The notes: generated by a model from the sequence alone, not told the origin. A stretch of 64,000 bases of DNA from Maribacter litopenaei (GCF_025244665.1 NZ_CP104205.1:1857001-1921000); one strand, 5' to 3'. Counted from the stretch's first letter, positions 1 to 9,497 are shown. Made by a program: numbers and translations.

Positions 1-2
1 CG

Positions 3-56
3 GATTTTAATCGAAGAAATGGGGTGGTGGACGGACTCTTTGGTACTACTTTATGA
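3..56 (+). CDS. 3' end of a cut-off gene, unknown product
   Basis: Reading from base 3 gives a 17-residue tail that ends in FGTTL before a TGA at 54-56. It looks like the end of an exported or outer-membrane protein, but another frame is also open up to a TAG at 58-60, so the frame is uncertain. The rest of the gene lies before the window. The next gene starts 30 bases downstream on the same strand, so the two could be cotranscribed. Confidence 0.25.
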   Translation, partial: DFNRRNGVVDGLFGTTL

Positions 57-86
57 ATAGTGATTACTTTTCGTATAGAACACTAT

Positions 87-449
87 ATGAAAATGAAATT
101 CTATCCACAGACAGGATGCCTTCTGGCATGCATGCTGTTGGTTTTTTGTGCATCCTCGGCCCAAAAGGAGGATAAAAAAACCATCACCGTCCAAAAATAT
201 ACCATAATGGACCAGTTTGCACCGTAATTGGTCATACCGCCCTCCGATCGCCTAGCCCTTAAAGAAGAAAGGATTGCCTATCAACGCCAGGCAAAACTGA
301 TTTTGGACACCTTGGATATTTCCGATAGAAAACGAAGAAGGCTTCTAAAGGAATTAAGGCGTAATCCCTTTTCAAAGAATTTGGACAAAATTATAATGGC
401 CGAATCGCACTTTGAGGATTCGGCCATTACTGCTGACAGCAATCAGTAA
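87..449 (+). CDS. Small exported protein, unknown function, with one in-frame stop
   Basis: The ATG at 87 opens an N-terminal signal peptide: a Lys-rich start, a hydrophobic core rich in Leu, Cys and Val, then a CASSAQ-like cleavage region. The frame meets a TAA at 225-227 and continues open to 449 with a basic, helical C-terminal half (KLILDTLDISDRKRRRLLKE). The two halves share one frame, so a single base change explains the break: CCGTAA where CCGGAA (Pro-Glu) would read through. This fits the recurrent CCGGA lesion seen across the window. Intact length would be 120 residues. I do not recognise the family. Confidence 0.55.
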
Positions 450-456
450 AGCTAGG

Positions 457-762
457 TTAATGATGCGTTTGCATTTTATCCTTTCGCTTTTGCAATTGTC
501 TTTGTAATTCTTCTACAGATTTTGAAATGGAGGCCTCAAAGCTTCCCGTACTCGCATCCGCGAATAACCTTGGACCGGGAGCACTTAAGCGTATGTTGCA
601 TATTTTTCCGGTATCCGGGGAACTGGTGTTTTCCTTTTTAAAAAAGACATCGGCACGCACTATAAAATCAAATTTATCCAACAGTTTTTCCAGTTTTTTG
701 GCGGCCATAATCTCCAATCGGTTACTGGCCTTGACATCATCATATTCAAAATTGATATTCAT
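457..762 (-). CDS. hpf: Ribosome hibernation-promoting factor (HPF/RaiA family)
   Basis: A 102-residue protein of the short HPF/RaiA (sigma-54 modulation) family. It matches the family in length and in order: an N-terminal beta strand (MNINFEYDDVKAS), a helix that ends in LEKLLDKF, two strands with a charged turn, a phosphate-site-like segment GPRLFADAST, and a C-terminal helix with QLQKRKDK. Such proteins bind the 30S subunit near the decoding centre in stationary phase and drive 70S inactivation or 100S dimers. The start at 762 was preferred over an in-frame ATG two codons upstream because homologues begin MNI. It is convergent with the small exported gene at 87-449. Confidence 0.85.
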   Translation of the reverse strand: MNINFEYDDVKASNRLEIMAAKKLEKLLDKFDFIVRADVFFKKENTSSPDTGKICNIRLSAPGPRLFADASTGSFEASISKSVEELQRQLQKRKDKMQTHH

Positions 763-945
763 AAGCATCGAATTAATTGTTTAGTTCAAATTACGAAATT
801 CTCAGAAGTCACGTAAGCTATTTTTAAATAATTCTATATTCAAATTTAAATAAAGGTTAAAGTGTAAAAACTGATGATTATCATACTCCGATTAAGATTT
901 AATTTTGTACCTTATTGTATGAAAAATCCTTAAAAATACTACGAT

Positions 946-1284
946 ATGACTACAGAAACCCAAAAGACCCCTGCTAGCGTTCTCGATAGCGATTCTTGTT
1001 TGGTTTGGCTAGACAGAAGTTATAAGGATTTATTACAGTGGAAGCGAAAGCTGGAATCCTACCTCTTTGAGCCTACGACCTTACGGCAATTCGAAATAAA
1101 GCAACAACTGTCCGATAAAATGGAGGCCTTGGTAAAACGCCATAAGGAATTGGTGCAATTGGCCCGGAGCGGCAGAAGGTTGATTGGGAAACAAGTGGAG
1201 ATGATCAAGAACTATTTGGCGGAGACCCGTCAATTGGAAGATGGTGTACAGGAATATATGGGGATGTTACAGCCTACCCCTTAA
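946..1284 (+). CDS. Hypothetical helical protein, 112 aa
   Basis: I do not recognise this gene. The product is 112 residues, without signal peptide or membrane segment, and almost wholly helical. It has charged heptad-like stretches (WLDRSYKDLLQWKRKLESY, KRHKELVQLARSGRRLIGK), which suggests a cytoplasmic coiled-coil protein. It is followed after 11 bases by a DUF4251 lipoprotein gene in the same direction, so the two probably share a transcript. A TAnnTTTG-like box lies at 900-907, but I see no clear -33 element. Confidence 0.55.
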   Translation: MTTETQKTPASVLDSDSCLVWLDRSYKDLLQWKRKLESYLFEPTTLRQFEIKQQLSDKMEALVKRHKELVQLARSGRRLIGKQVEMIKNYLAETRQLEDGVQEYMGMLQPTP

Positions 1285-1295
1285 ACCGTATTTGG

Positions 1296-1865
1296 ATGAA
1301 AACTATTTGGAATATACTACTATTATGCGTCGCAACGTTCTTTATAGGTTGCGGCAGTGCCTCCAAGGTTTCCTATAGTCCGGAAGAAGTGAATGCCTTT
1401 AGGGACTTCTTGGACAATAAATCCTATGAATTTGTAGCAACAGTTGCGAATCCCATACCAAGCACCGGCATGACCGCTATTGCCAATACCGGATTATTGC
1501 CACCTGGTAGTACCGTTTCCAACATACAATTACAAGGTAATTTCAATTATTTAAGGGTGAAAGGCGATACCATTTCGGCATCTTTACCTTATTATGGAGA
1601 ACGTCAACAGGGAGGGGGCTATCACACTGATGCCGGAATTAAATTTAACGATGTACCTAGCTATTATTCCGAAGCCTACGATTCCGAAAAAAATGAAATG
1701 CGCATCAACTTTTCCATTTCGGGAAAATCGGAAGGGTATCGAGTGACCCTTTATCTATATCCCAATAAAAAAGCTACGGCTGTGGTCAATAGTAACCAAC
1801 GCTTTTCCATCCGTTATTTAGGGGAAATAAAAGCGCTGGAGGAAAAACCCGAGGTAAGTCGGTAA
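1296..1865 (+). CDS. DUF4251 family lipoprotein
   Basis: A 189-residue lipoprotein. The signal peptide ends in a lipobox (FFIGCGS, Cys at about residue 20). The mature part carries the DUF4251 pattern: an early FRDFLDNKSYEF segment, a conserved YLRVKGDTISASLPYYGE stretch, then paired beta strands ending in RISIRYLGEI-like sequence (here FSIRYLGEI). The family occurs in Bacteroidota envelopes and has no known function. Length is normal for the family and the frame is intact despite several CCGGA sites inside it. Confidence 0.8.
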   Translation: MKTIWNILLLCVATFFIGCGSASKVSYSPEEVNAFRDFLDNKSYEFVATVANPIPSTGMTAIANTGLLPPGSTVSNIQLQGNFNYLRVKGDTISASLPYYGERQQGGGYHTDAGIKFNDVPSYYSEAYDSEKNEMRINFSISGKSEGYRVTLYLYPNKKATAVVNSNQRFSIRYLGEIKALEEKPEVSR

Positions 1866-2050
1866 AAGGGAAGCTTTTATAACCTGAAAATATCTTTTAA
1901 AGTAGGAGGGAGGGGGGCACCTACTTTTTAAAAACACTCCAAAATCGTCAAAAAATATACTTTCATTTCGTTTTTTACTCAGTTTTCGTTAAAAACATGT
2001 GAAAATTGGCTTGTTTTGGTCAATTCTTCTTTCAACGCTTTTGAGAATCC

Positions 2051-2058
2051 TACCTTTG
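2051..2058 (+). promoter_or_regulatory. Possible -7 box for the FKBP gene
   Basis: TACCTTTG matches the Bacteroidota sigma-ABfr -7 consensus TAnnTTTG and lies 36 bases before the FKBP start codon. I see no good -33 TTG at the usual spacing, so this is a suggestion only. Confidence 0.35.
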
Positions 2059-2093
2059 CCGCTCATTGAAATACTAATAAAGAAACTCTTAAA

Positions 2094-2522
2094 ATGAGCA
2101 AAGTAAAAGCAGGTGATGTCGTACGCGTACATTACACGGGTAAATTGGAAAACGGACAGGTGTTTGATAGCTCCTTGAACAGGGAACCGCTAGAGGTAAA
2201 ACTGGGACAGGGCAGTTTGATTCCCGGTTTTGAAAAAGGATTGATGGACATGGAACCCAAGGAAAAGAAAACAATCGTCATCCCAAAGGAAGAAGCCTAT
2301 GGTGAAAAGAAACGTGAACTTTTCCGGAGCGTGCCCAAAGCCAACTTACCTGAGGATATGGAACCTGAAGTAAATATGGGCTTGGTAGCCACGAATGCCG
2401 ACGGTACGGAGCGCCAACTACGTGTTGCGGAAGTAAATGAAAACGATATTATCGTGGATGGTAACCATCCCTTGGCAGGGGAGGACCTTACCTTTGAATT
2501 GGAACTGGTAGAGATAAAATAA
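2094..2522 (+). CDS. FKBP-type peptidyl-prolyl cis-trans isomerase (SlyD-like)
   Basis: A 142-residue cytoplasmic FKBP of the SlyD type. The N-terminal FKBP core shows VRVHYTGKLENGQVFDSS and GQGSLIPGFEKGLMDME. The insert-in-flap chaperone domain follows from about residue 66 (KEEAYGEKKRELFRSVPKANLPED), and the FKBP core closes with NHPLAGEDLTFELELVEI. This is the arrangement of SlyD. The His/Cys-rich metal tail of E. coli SlyD is absent. It catalyses prolyl isomerisation during protein folding. No signal peptide is present. A strong terminator follows directly. Confidence 0.9.
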   Translation: MSKVKAGDVVRVHYTGKLENGQVFDSSLNREPLEVKLGQGSLIPGFEKGLMDMEPKEKKTIVIPKEEAYGEKKRELFRSVPKANLPEDMEPEVNMGLVATNADGTERQLRVAEVNENDIIVDGNHPLAGEDLTFELELVEIK

Positions 2523-2544
2523 ATCTCTCTCTTTTATAACGTAC

Positions 2545-2574
2545 AAAACCGCCCAAACAGGGCGGTTTTTTTTA
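2545..2574 (+). terminator. Rho-independent terminator of the FKBP gene
   Basis: An 8-bp GC-rich stem (aaccgccc / gggcggtt) with a five-base loop is followed by a run of eight T. It begins 22 bases after the FKBP stop codon. Confidence 0.9.
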
Positions 2575-2588
2575 TCCTACTTAATTAT

Positions 2589-2615
2589 TGACTTCTCGAC
2601 TGCGCTCGAAGTGAC
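2589..2615. repeat. Short palindromic intergenic repeat of the flavobacterial type
   Basis: The segment around acttctcgactgcgctcg and gaagtgac has inverted ends (acttc at 2591-2595, gaagt at 2608-2612) around tcga repeats. Sequences of this form are common between genes in marine flavobacterial genomes (from general knowledge). I saw one copy in this window. It lies between convergent genes and could fold as a small hairpin. Confidence 0.5.
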
Positions 2616-2626
2616 AGGACTTTAAG

Positions 2627-4851
2627 CTACCTTAAAACATCAAAGCGATGGGTGTATTTGATGGTCAGGGTCTGATTGTCCAAAAAGTCCAAGGGATTAT
2701 CGTCCTTCACGATGTTCAATACCACGAAAAGACCCGTGTTGGCACTTTGAAGCCATCCAAAACGGGCGTTTACCGACGTAATCTCGGAAACATTGTTACG
2801 CTGGATCAAACTTTGCAAGAAGATACGCGGAGTAAAGCTATAGGCCAAACGGAGTCCGCCTACGAGGGCCGTGGTATTTCCGGTTTCCAACTGAATATCG
2901 TTATGGCTCATGGTCAGGGAGGATACAAATTTGTTCCCGACCCTAAAGTTGGCAGTACCGCTATTGGAATAGCGCTTTCCATTGAAATAACCGCCGATGA
3001 AGGTGCGGGTACTTACGGAAAAGGCATTGTTGGGGTTGGAGATCAGCACAAACTGCAATTCCTCATTCTTATATTCGCCTACCGGCACCGTTACATTGGA
3101 AATGTTGAACGGCGCAAAGACCCGTTCCTGGGTCAGGTTGACCCCGGTATGGATTTCAAACCCGCTACGCCACACCCAATGGTTGTCCATATGTAGAAAA
3201 CCAGTTACCTGTTCATTATCAAAGTTCCAATAGCCTCGGTAGGAGACATGGGGGCGGATTTCCGTAAATTTTCCATCGCCCTTTAAACGATGTGCCTTGA
3301 ATATCAAAAATTCAGGTTTTTTAAAGGCGGAACGCTGCAAGAATCCCACTTCGGATTGAATCCGGGGGCCACTTCGGTATAGCCCGCGTTCAGGTTCCAA
3401 CCGTCCCATTCGTAATTGGCCAGCAGCTTAAAGGCGTAGTCCTTCCCGTCTATGGAAGGGGTTACGCTCTTGGCAAAAAAGCCATTCACTTCCGCCTTGT
3501 TGCCAATGCCCCATTTGCCGTCCACCGCGTACACTCGGTTAAAATCATCGTCCGGACCGGCCAAGCCTTGTCGGTTAACGAAAATACCGCCCAAGGAGCT
3601 TCGGAATTCCCAAAATTGTGGTTGACACGCGCCACGGAGAAGTTATTTTCCGTAATACCGGCCGATGCCACATCCTCCGTAAACATGCTGAGCAGGCCCA
3701 CGTTGGTCCGGCCCACCTTACCGGACACCCTGGCGCCACCGATGATAGGTACGATACTACCATCCGGACCCAAACCGATACGCCGACTGAAAAATAGGTC
3801 GACTTCCCCGGGGCTACCGACCGAAAACTGACCGGCATTTTCGAGGAAAAAAGCCCGTTTTTACTGGGAAAAAGAGGTTAAAACGATCCAAATTCACCTG
3901 TTGGTCATCTACTTCTACCTGGGCAAAATCCGTATTATAGGTGAGGTCGAGGGTGAGGCTGGGGGTAATGCTGTATTTGACGTCCATCCCCACTTCCGCA
4001 TCCAGTTCCTGTTCGCTGGGGGAGACGGACTGGTCGTTGATACCCCGTACCAAGGCATAGGGAATCAGCTTAAGGTTCCCCGGATTTTTTAGGTTGAGTC
4101 CGGTCAATTTACCCGCCAAGGCCAGGCGTTTCAGGTCAAAACCCAATGGGAGGGAGGTCCAGTAGGCAATTTCGGTATTTTTGCTGATGTTCCGTTGAAA
4201 ATTTAGCCCCCATGTTTTGGCCTCCCCGGCGGCGAAACGTAAGGAGCGTAAGGGAATGGCGAACTCCGCACTCCAGCCATAGTCGCCCAATTGTGTCTTT
4301 ACGGACCAAGTGGCGTCCCAGTTAATGTTGGTACCACCAATAACCCCGCCTTGCTGGCGATTGGCGTTTAAACTTCCTTTGCCTTCGTTGTTGATCTGTG
4401 CGTCATATTCCATGCCTTGGGCATTGGTACCAAAGAGAAAGCCGTTTTGCTGGTCGTTATAGGTGTCCACAATAAAGAGAAAGCTGTCGTCATCGCCTAG
4501 ATCCGCATCGCGACGGGAGTCCGAGACCACAATCTTATTAGGTTCCGTATCATAGCATACCACGGCCACGTAGAAGGTGGTATTGCTGTAGGCCACCCTG
4601 ATTTCAGTTTTTTCGGAGACAGGGGCCCCATATGAAGGTTTTATTTGAATGAGGTCCGGGGCCAGGGGTACGGACTCCCAAAGAGGCTCGTTACGGATTT
4701 CACCGTCCACGACAGGCTCTGTTTCCAAATACGTGGCCTGGTAAAACGGACGGTTAAATTGTTGATTTTTTGGTGTTGTTTGTGAATAGCCGAAACAGCA
4801 AACGAATAAAGCAACTCCCAAAAGAAGCTTTTGAAATTGGTGAGATTTCAT
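2627..4851 (-). CDS. DUF5916 / CBM9-like outer-membrane protein (frame broken)
   Basis: One gene of about 740 residues read in four frame segments. It starts with a signal peptide (cleavage after GYSQ), then a CBM9-like beta-sandwich opened by VVDGEIRNEPLWE (roughly residues 45-210), then a long C-terminal beta-barrel domain (FNLFFPVKTGFF onward) ending in IKYTHRFDVLR. This is the DUF5916 architecture, an outer-membrane family of unknown substrate. Frame breaks lie near 3850 (T run), 3602 and 3352. The last two are CCGGAA read as CCGAA, and restoring one base gives NHNFGNSGSSLGGIF and GFNPEVGFLQ. A second member of the family is at 41534-43709. It probably works at the cell surface with the neighbouring secreted enzymes. 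Confidence 0.8.
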
Positions 4852-4993
4852 ATGTGTATTAGATTGGTCGAATAAATATACATTTCTTTTTTATGGAAAT
4901 GTTTTAAAAAGTTGGCGGTTGTGAATTATATAGCGAAATGGAAAAGAGGGAGGGGCCAAAAAATTAAGGGACTGTATAACAGATTTAAAAAAG

Positions 4994-5399
4994 TCTATTT
5001 GACATAATATAAATTATAGTACATTTTACAATATGCGTAAAACTGCGCAATACTCCAGTATTTGATATACTATCAGATATAAGCTCGCGTAAGCGAATTA
5101 TATCGGTAAATGTTATGTAAAGCTGTTTTACCGGGCCCTCGATTGTTTTTATAGAATCAAATTGTTTATCCCAACTTATTAATAACATAATTATCCAAGG
5201 ACCTTTTAAAAGCTCAGCTTTCCGTATATGAGCAAATTGTTGAAACATTTGGTTTAGCAGTATTTTTAAACGTCTAGTGGATATTTTAAAATATGAGCAA
5301 GATGACGCACTGGCATCACAAGATAATTTCTAAGCACTTGCTCAAATACTCCCCTAATTGAAATTTTATTTCAGCTCCTTAAATATTATGTCAAATAGA
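4994..5399. repeat. Pair of 17-bp perfect inverted repeats bounding a 372-bp spacer
   Basis: The sequence atattatgtcaaataga at 5383-5399 recurs as its exact reverse complement at 4994-5010. The stretch 4852-5401 otherwise holds no gene I can support. An 87-codon leftward reading frame at 4985-5248 has no recognisable family and is AT-rich. The right arm ends two bases before the stop codon of the PIN gene; the left arm is about 140 bases upstream of the first DUF5916 start. The pair could be the ends of a small non-autonomous element or an invertible segment. Confidence 0.5.
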
Positions 5400-5401
5400 A
5401 T

Positions 5402-6220
5402 TTATTTCAACAAATATTTTTTACTTTCCTCATTACTCATTATAAAATTCCTCCATCGCTTTTCAAAAGTTAAATATTTGTCATCAGGTTGCACATAAAG
5501 TAAATTGAACCAGTCAACAATATCGTTAGGCTGAATTTTCATTCCCTTAGTAGTTTCTAATTTCTTAAAATAAGATTCTGTAACAATCATAAACAATTCA
5601 ATTTTAGTCCAATCAAATTTGTCCCAATCAACAGAGTATTTCCTTGTTTCTGTATAGTCATTAATAAAAGATTTGAACATTTGTCTATTTATTTCAGAAC
5701 CATCAATTTTCAAGTGCTCTTTTTTTCCAATACTCGTGTTAATGTTTTTTCTTAGCTCTATCAAGTCTTGATTGCCAATTTCTGCTAATTCCTTTGTAAT
5801 TGTCCTTTGACCTTGACATTCCTTAATTACCTTGGTTTTTATTTCTTCATCAATTAAATCATCCTCTTTTATTTCTCTACTTAAAAGCTCACTAAAATCT
5901 TTTAGAATTTTAAATAAATTAGGAGATTCACCTGAAGTATAGTCTTTAAATTGATTCTGAAGCACAAAATCAAAAGGATTTTCGGGTATGATAGATCCGC
6001 CATTGTCATAAATAATCCTCACTGTGTTTTGATAAAATTTTGGCAACTCGACCATGACCTGAGAGGTTGCCAATTCTATCAATGAAAAAGCGGTTGGTGA
6101 TAATTCGTAATCTTCAGGTGACGAATATTTACCAGCACTGATTTGAAACCAAACGTTTGTATCACAAACAACACGAGGTTTCTCCTTTTGATAAATAATC
6201 TTTAGCCTCGTCTTTACCAT
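5402..6220 (-). CDS. PIN-like domain protein
   Basis: A 272-residue protein whose start at 6220 gives MVKTRL; the longer frame upstream runs into a dispersed repeat. The N-terminal PIN signature is PRVVCDTNVWFQI, with the first acidic residue in CDTN. A conserved Glu follows in SLIELATS, and the late acidic positions lie in NDIVDWFNLLY and PDDKYLTFEKRW near the C-terminus. This order fits a PIN nuclease fold, the Mg-dependent RNase fold of VapC toxins and related enzymes. It is larger than VapC (about 130 aa), with a helical insert of about 120 residues. No antitoxin-sized gene is adjacent. It lies in an AT-rich island. Substrate unknown. Confidence 0.6.
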   Translation of the reverse strand: MVKTRLKIIYQKEKPRVVCDTNVWFQISAGKYSSPEDYELSPTAFSLIELATSQVMVELPKFYQNTVRIIYDNGGSIIPENPFDFVLQNQFKDYTSGESPNLFKILKDFSELLSREIKEDDLIDEEIKTKVIKECQGQRTITKELAEIGNQDLIELRKNINTSIGKKEHLKIDGSEINRQMFKSFINDYTETRKYSVDWDKFDWTKIELFMIVTESYFKKLETTKGMKIQPNDIVDWFNLLYVQPDDKYLTFEKRWRNFIMSNEESKKYLLK

Positions 6221-6239
6221 ATTTGTGAGCTTCAGCTCC

Positions 6240-6400
6240 CTTTCTTTTTTCTTGATAAAAAAGTAACAAAAAATCAAGAAGAAAATATGCTTCAGTGCGC
6301 TCTTTGTGCCTTATAGCTTCGCTATTTGGGCGTAAACGCCCACACACAAAGCCCAGGGCAATGGCTCTTTGTGCCAAGCCACAAATTCACCCCGACGCCG
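6240..6400. repeat. Hairpin-rich dispersed intergenic repeat
   Basis: A GC-richer patch inside AT-rich DNA. It contains cttgat...atcaag arms around a poly-A stretch (about 6251-6278), an atagc/gctat hairpin (6313-6325), a perfect gggcgtaaacgccc palindrome (6328-6341) and two direct copies of gctctttgtgcc (6299-6310 and 6364-6375). From general knowledge, patches of this kind recur between genes in Bacteroidota. The leftward reading frames across it are unlikely to be coding. Confidence 0.55.
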
Positions 6401-6436
6401 GCCCGCATTTTCTTCAGGCCTAGATAACTTTTTAGA

Positions 6437-8296
6437 TCAAAATTTCAAGAAATGATAAAAATCTTTGTTTTTAATCTCCAACTCAAATTTGACTAAAACT
6501 TTAATTAAAACTGAACTCTTAATAAGCAAAAGCGCTTGATCTTTAGTTACCTCATATCCTTCACTATTTCGCCATTTTGTATCAAATTTGGTCATTTCGT
6601 CCTCTATAACCTCTTCTGACAACTCTAAAACGTCTACAAAAAGTTCATTGTGAAACCAATTCTTATCTTGATATATAATGAAATTTATAGCTTTTTTTAA
6701 ATCAATTATAAGAAGACTATCATTAAAAAAAGAAAGATTACGTACTACAGATATGGATCTATACTTAGCTGTAATAAATTTGTCTTCTGCATTTCCTAAA
6801 AATTGAATCTCATTTTCAGCATTAAGTAATTCTATAGCCTTCCAATTCATGAAAATCAAAAGTTGGTCTCTATCAGGATAAAAATTATTAATTAATTCAT
6901 CTAATTTTATTTTTAAATTTTCTGTTTCCAGATTATGTTTAGCCTCATTGAGCTTGTTAAAAAACAAGCCTTCTAAATTTCTTGCCGAAATTGCTCCAAC
7001 ATCATTTACTCCATAAACCATTTTATGCCCTTCCTCGGTGAACATTGATTTCATTTTCGAATAGAGTCTAAAATGTCCAAAGAAATCAAGTTCTTTATTA
7101 TTCTCTCTATACTCTACACAATCAAACGTTTTAAGTATTGAGGGTATTAGGTTACTTCTTTCCCACTTTTCACCAACTTCACCTATAAAATTTTCAATTT
7201 TTTTCTCGGAAAGTGGCTGCTCAGAAATGAACTTGTAATGATTTAATTCACCTATTTTCTTCAATTCCGATAGAGAACCAACAATGTTGTCCTTACTAAC
7301 CTTGAAATTTTCTTCAATATTTGTTTTTGAGGAACTAGGGTATAGAATTTTACCCCATTTATCAGATAAATCCTTTTCAATACTTATAAAAATATCTTGA
7401 ACATCGTCAGATAGATAGGAATAAATATCAGATTCGATTTCGATAGGTCTTTCAAAATTTATAATTGAACTGAAACTTGGATTTTTTAACAGAAAAAATA
7501 TAAAACCAAAATTCAACCAAACTCTACTCGATAAAGCAAAATAAGCTTTACCTGGCTTATGTTGTTCAATTTCCCAGTTTTCAATTTCCAAAAATTGATG
7601 AAAAACCTTTTGTCTCAATTGACCAAAAAATTCATAGAATTCAATATTTCTATAGAAATTAAATTCGTTTAAGATATTTGTTTGAATATCAAATTCTTTT
7701 AGATTAGTAAAATCAATTTTATTTCTATGGTATAGATAAATAATCCAACTTAATAAAATGAAATAAAAGCTTCTGTGAATAAATAAGGCTTTTCTCATTG
7801 AATCACTACGCTCTTCATCAACCTCAGATATTGAAAAACTTGAGGTGATTTGATTTATTTCATCAAAAATTTTTGTGAAATTAGAATAATCTTTAGCATC
7901 AATCATTAACTTCATTAGTTGGATACAACCCCAATAATTTGTTTCCAAGAATGCGAGCTGTTTTTCGAAGTCTATATGCTCCCCTCTCTTGATTATAATA
8001 CTCGTGCTGATAGCGATTTCCCGATAATTAATGCCTAATAAATCAATTAAGAAATTTCTATATTTTTGGTTTATATAAGGGTAAAGTCTCAATGGCAGAA
8101 TTAACAATGCTGTATAAGTGGAAAGACTGCCTTTTGATCTAGCGCTATATAATTTACCTCTAAGAAATAGTACAAGCCTTCTGAATATTACTTCATTATC
8201 AAGCCGAACAGACTCGTTTATGGCCAAATACAAATAGTTTGTAATTTGGTTTAGGTAAATTTTATTGTCGTTACCGTAGTGGCTACCAATAAACAT
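6437..8296 (-). CDS. Unknown large helical protein, second part of a membrane-protein unit
   Basis: I do not recognise this 619-residue product. It is AT-rich, strongly helical, without signal peptide. Aromatic- and Ile-rich helices resemble a TPR/HEAT-like array more than an enzyme, and I see no catalytic motif. Its ATG overlaps a second TAA that follows the upstream gene's TAA (8301-8299), in a different frame. Either the genes are translationally coupled, or they are one protein of about 930 residues split by one base: one extra T near 8305 would join IENF to LIIMFIGSHYG. It belongs to the accessory island with the PIN gene downstream. Confidence 0.55.
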   Translation of the reverse strand: MFIGSHYGNDNKIYLNQITNYLYLAINESVRLDNEVIFRRLVLFLRGKLYSARSKGSLSTYTALLILPLRLYPYINQKYRNFLIDLLGINYREIAISTSIIIKRGEHIDFEKQLAFLETNYWGCIQLMKLMIDAKDYSNFTKIFDEINQITSSFSISEVDEERSDSMRKALFIHRSFYFILLSWIIYLYHRNKIDFTNLKEFDIQTNILNEFNFYRNIEFYEFFGQLRQKVFHQFLEIENWEIEQHKPGKAYFALSSRVWLNFGFIFFLLKNPSFSSIINFERPIEIESDIYSYLSDDVQDIFISIEKDLSDKWGKILYPSSSKTNIEENFKVSKDNIVGSLSELKKIGELNHYKFISEQPLSEKKIENFIGEVGEKWERSNLIPSILKTFDCVEYRENNKELDFFGHFRLYSKMKSMFTEEGHKMVYGVNDVGAISARNLEGLFFNKLNEAKHNLETENLKIKLDELINNFYPDRDQLLIFMNWKAIELLNAENEIQFLGNAEDKFITAKYRSISVVRNLSFFNDSLLIIDLKKAINFIIYQDKNWFHNELFVDVLELSEEVIEDEMTKFDTKWRNSEGYEVTKDQALLLIKSSVLIKVLVKFELEIKNKDFYHFLKF

Positions 8297-8298
8297 TA

Positions 8299-9225
8299 TT
8301 ATGAGAAATTTTCAATATATAAATCAAATGCAATATCTAAATACTCTAGAGAGTCTGTGACACCCTTTTCATCATTCTTTGAAACATGCTGATTAAGGCT
8401 GTCATACAACTTATTTAACACCGAATCTGCGATTTCTTTAGAGTGTTCATAATCAATGTTTTTCTTACTAGTAAATAAAAAGCAGGACAAAATCTTTTTT
8501 CTTAATTTTTTTGACTCATCTTTTGGGCTCTCCAACCCCATTAATAAATAATCATTATTACTTGGGAAAGTTTGATTCAAATGAATAGGAACAAATACAT
8601 TTTCACCTTTATAACTAATGTTATGATGCATAAGTTTATTCACCTTAACATCTTTCAAATATTTTACATCTGACGTTCTATCCTTAAAAAAATATAAAAC
8701 CCCTTTTTGAGATTCTGCTCCAAAGAAGTATTCTGCATTACTAGTTTCTTTATACCCAAATTTTGAGCATAAGCTTTTATATATATTTAAACTATTTGTT
8801 AGCTTAAGTTCTTCATAGATATATTTTGAACATATTATTTTCAAATAATCTATATTTATTTTCTTGAGTTTATCCGGTCTAATTATTAGAAAAATTCTGT
8901 TATATAAATAAACCAAAAGCAATAAAAAAGTAAGTGTTAAATAGAATGAAACAACAAGAAGATTCTCGACAGAGGATTCACTTAAATTAAAGACCAACAT
9001 TTTTTGTATTACAAAATAAATAACCAAGAAAAAACCATAATAAGCCACAAACTCATAACCTACATATGAAATAATTATATTTAGATTAAACTCCACGGTG
9101 CTCTTCAAAAAATTAAATAGAAATGTGGTAACGATTAATGTAATTGAAATAAAGGTTCCTACATATAAAAGATATTCATGTAAATATTGAGAGGCATTAA
9201 CGGCATCTATATTTATAAAGTTCAA
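8299..9225 (-). CDS. Unknown membrane protein, N-terminal transmembrane helices
   Basis: An unrecognised 308-residue protein. Three hydrophobic helices occupy about residues 15-40, 50-75 and 85-110, followed by a basic loop (YNRIFLIIRPDKLKK) and a soluble helical domain. The listed start is a TTG. The same frame stays open upstream to about 9340 and encodes a further hydrophobic helix (YHFVIFFSVIFFLNVYF), so the true start is probably beyond a nine-A run at 9332-9340 that may have lost a base. It lies two bases before the 619-residue gene and is probably cotranscribed with it, or fused to it. Confidence 0.55.
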   Translation of the reverse strand: MNFINIDAVNASQYLHEYLLYVGTFISITLIVTTFLFNFLKSTVEFNLNIIISYVGYEFVAYYGFFLVIYFVIQKMLVFNLSESSVENLLVVSFYLTLTFLLLLVYLYNRIFLIIRPDKLKKINIDYLKIICSKYIYEELKLTNSLNIYKSLCSKFGYKETSNAEYFFGAESQKGVLYFFKDRTSDVKYLKDVKVNKLMHHNISYKGENVFVPIHLNQTFPSNNDYLLMGLESPKDESKKLRKKILSCFLFTSKKNIDYEHSKEIADSVLNKLYDSLNQHVSKNDEKGVTDSLEYLDIAFDLYIENFS

Positions 9226-9497
9226 ATATTTCAGAATGGGTATATTTTTGAAATCAAATGTGAAGTATACGTTTAGAAAAAATATAACTGAAAAAAAAAT
9301 AACGAAATGATACCATTTAGAAGATGAAAATATTTTTTTTTAATTCTATTTATATATTTATCTCTAAATACACAGTTAAAGATTTTACCGTGATTGGTGC
9401 GGAGATCTTTTCTGAAATGTTTTGAAAGGGTTAACATGAATCATTATTTGTGTTAACTAAAAATACTCTTCACTCTTTACTAAAATATTTTGCATTG

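Noticed and set aside
4985..5248. 87-codon leftward frame, weakly like a small DNA-binding protein
   Set aside because: The similarity (KGPWIIMLLIS) is limited to a few residues, the rest does not follow, and it lies inside the inverted-repeat element.
5402..6277. VapC toxin with an antitoxin partner
   Set aside because: The PIN-like protein is twice the size of VapC, and no antitoxin-sized gene lies next to it in the same direction.
6162..6377. 71-codon leftward reading frame
   Set aside because: It runs through the hairpin-rich dispersed repeat and overlaps the PIN gene start in another frame; composition is not protein-like.
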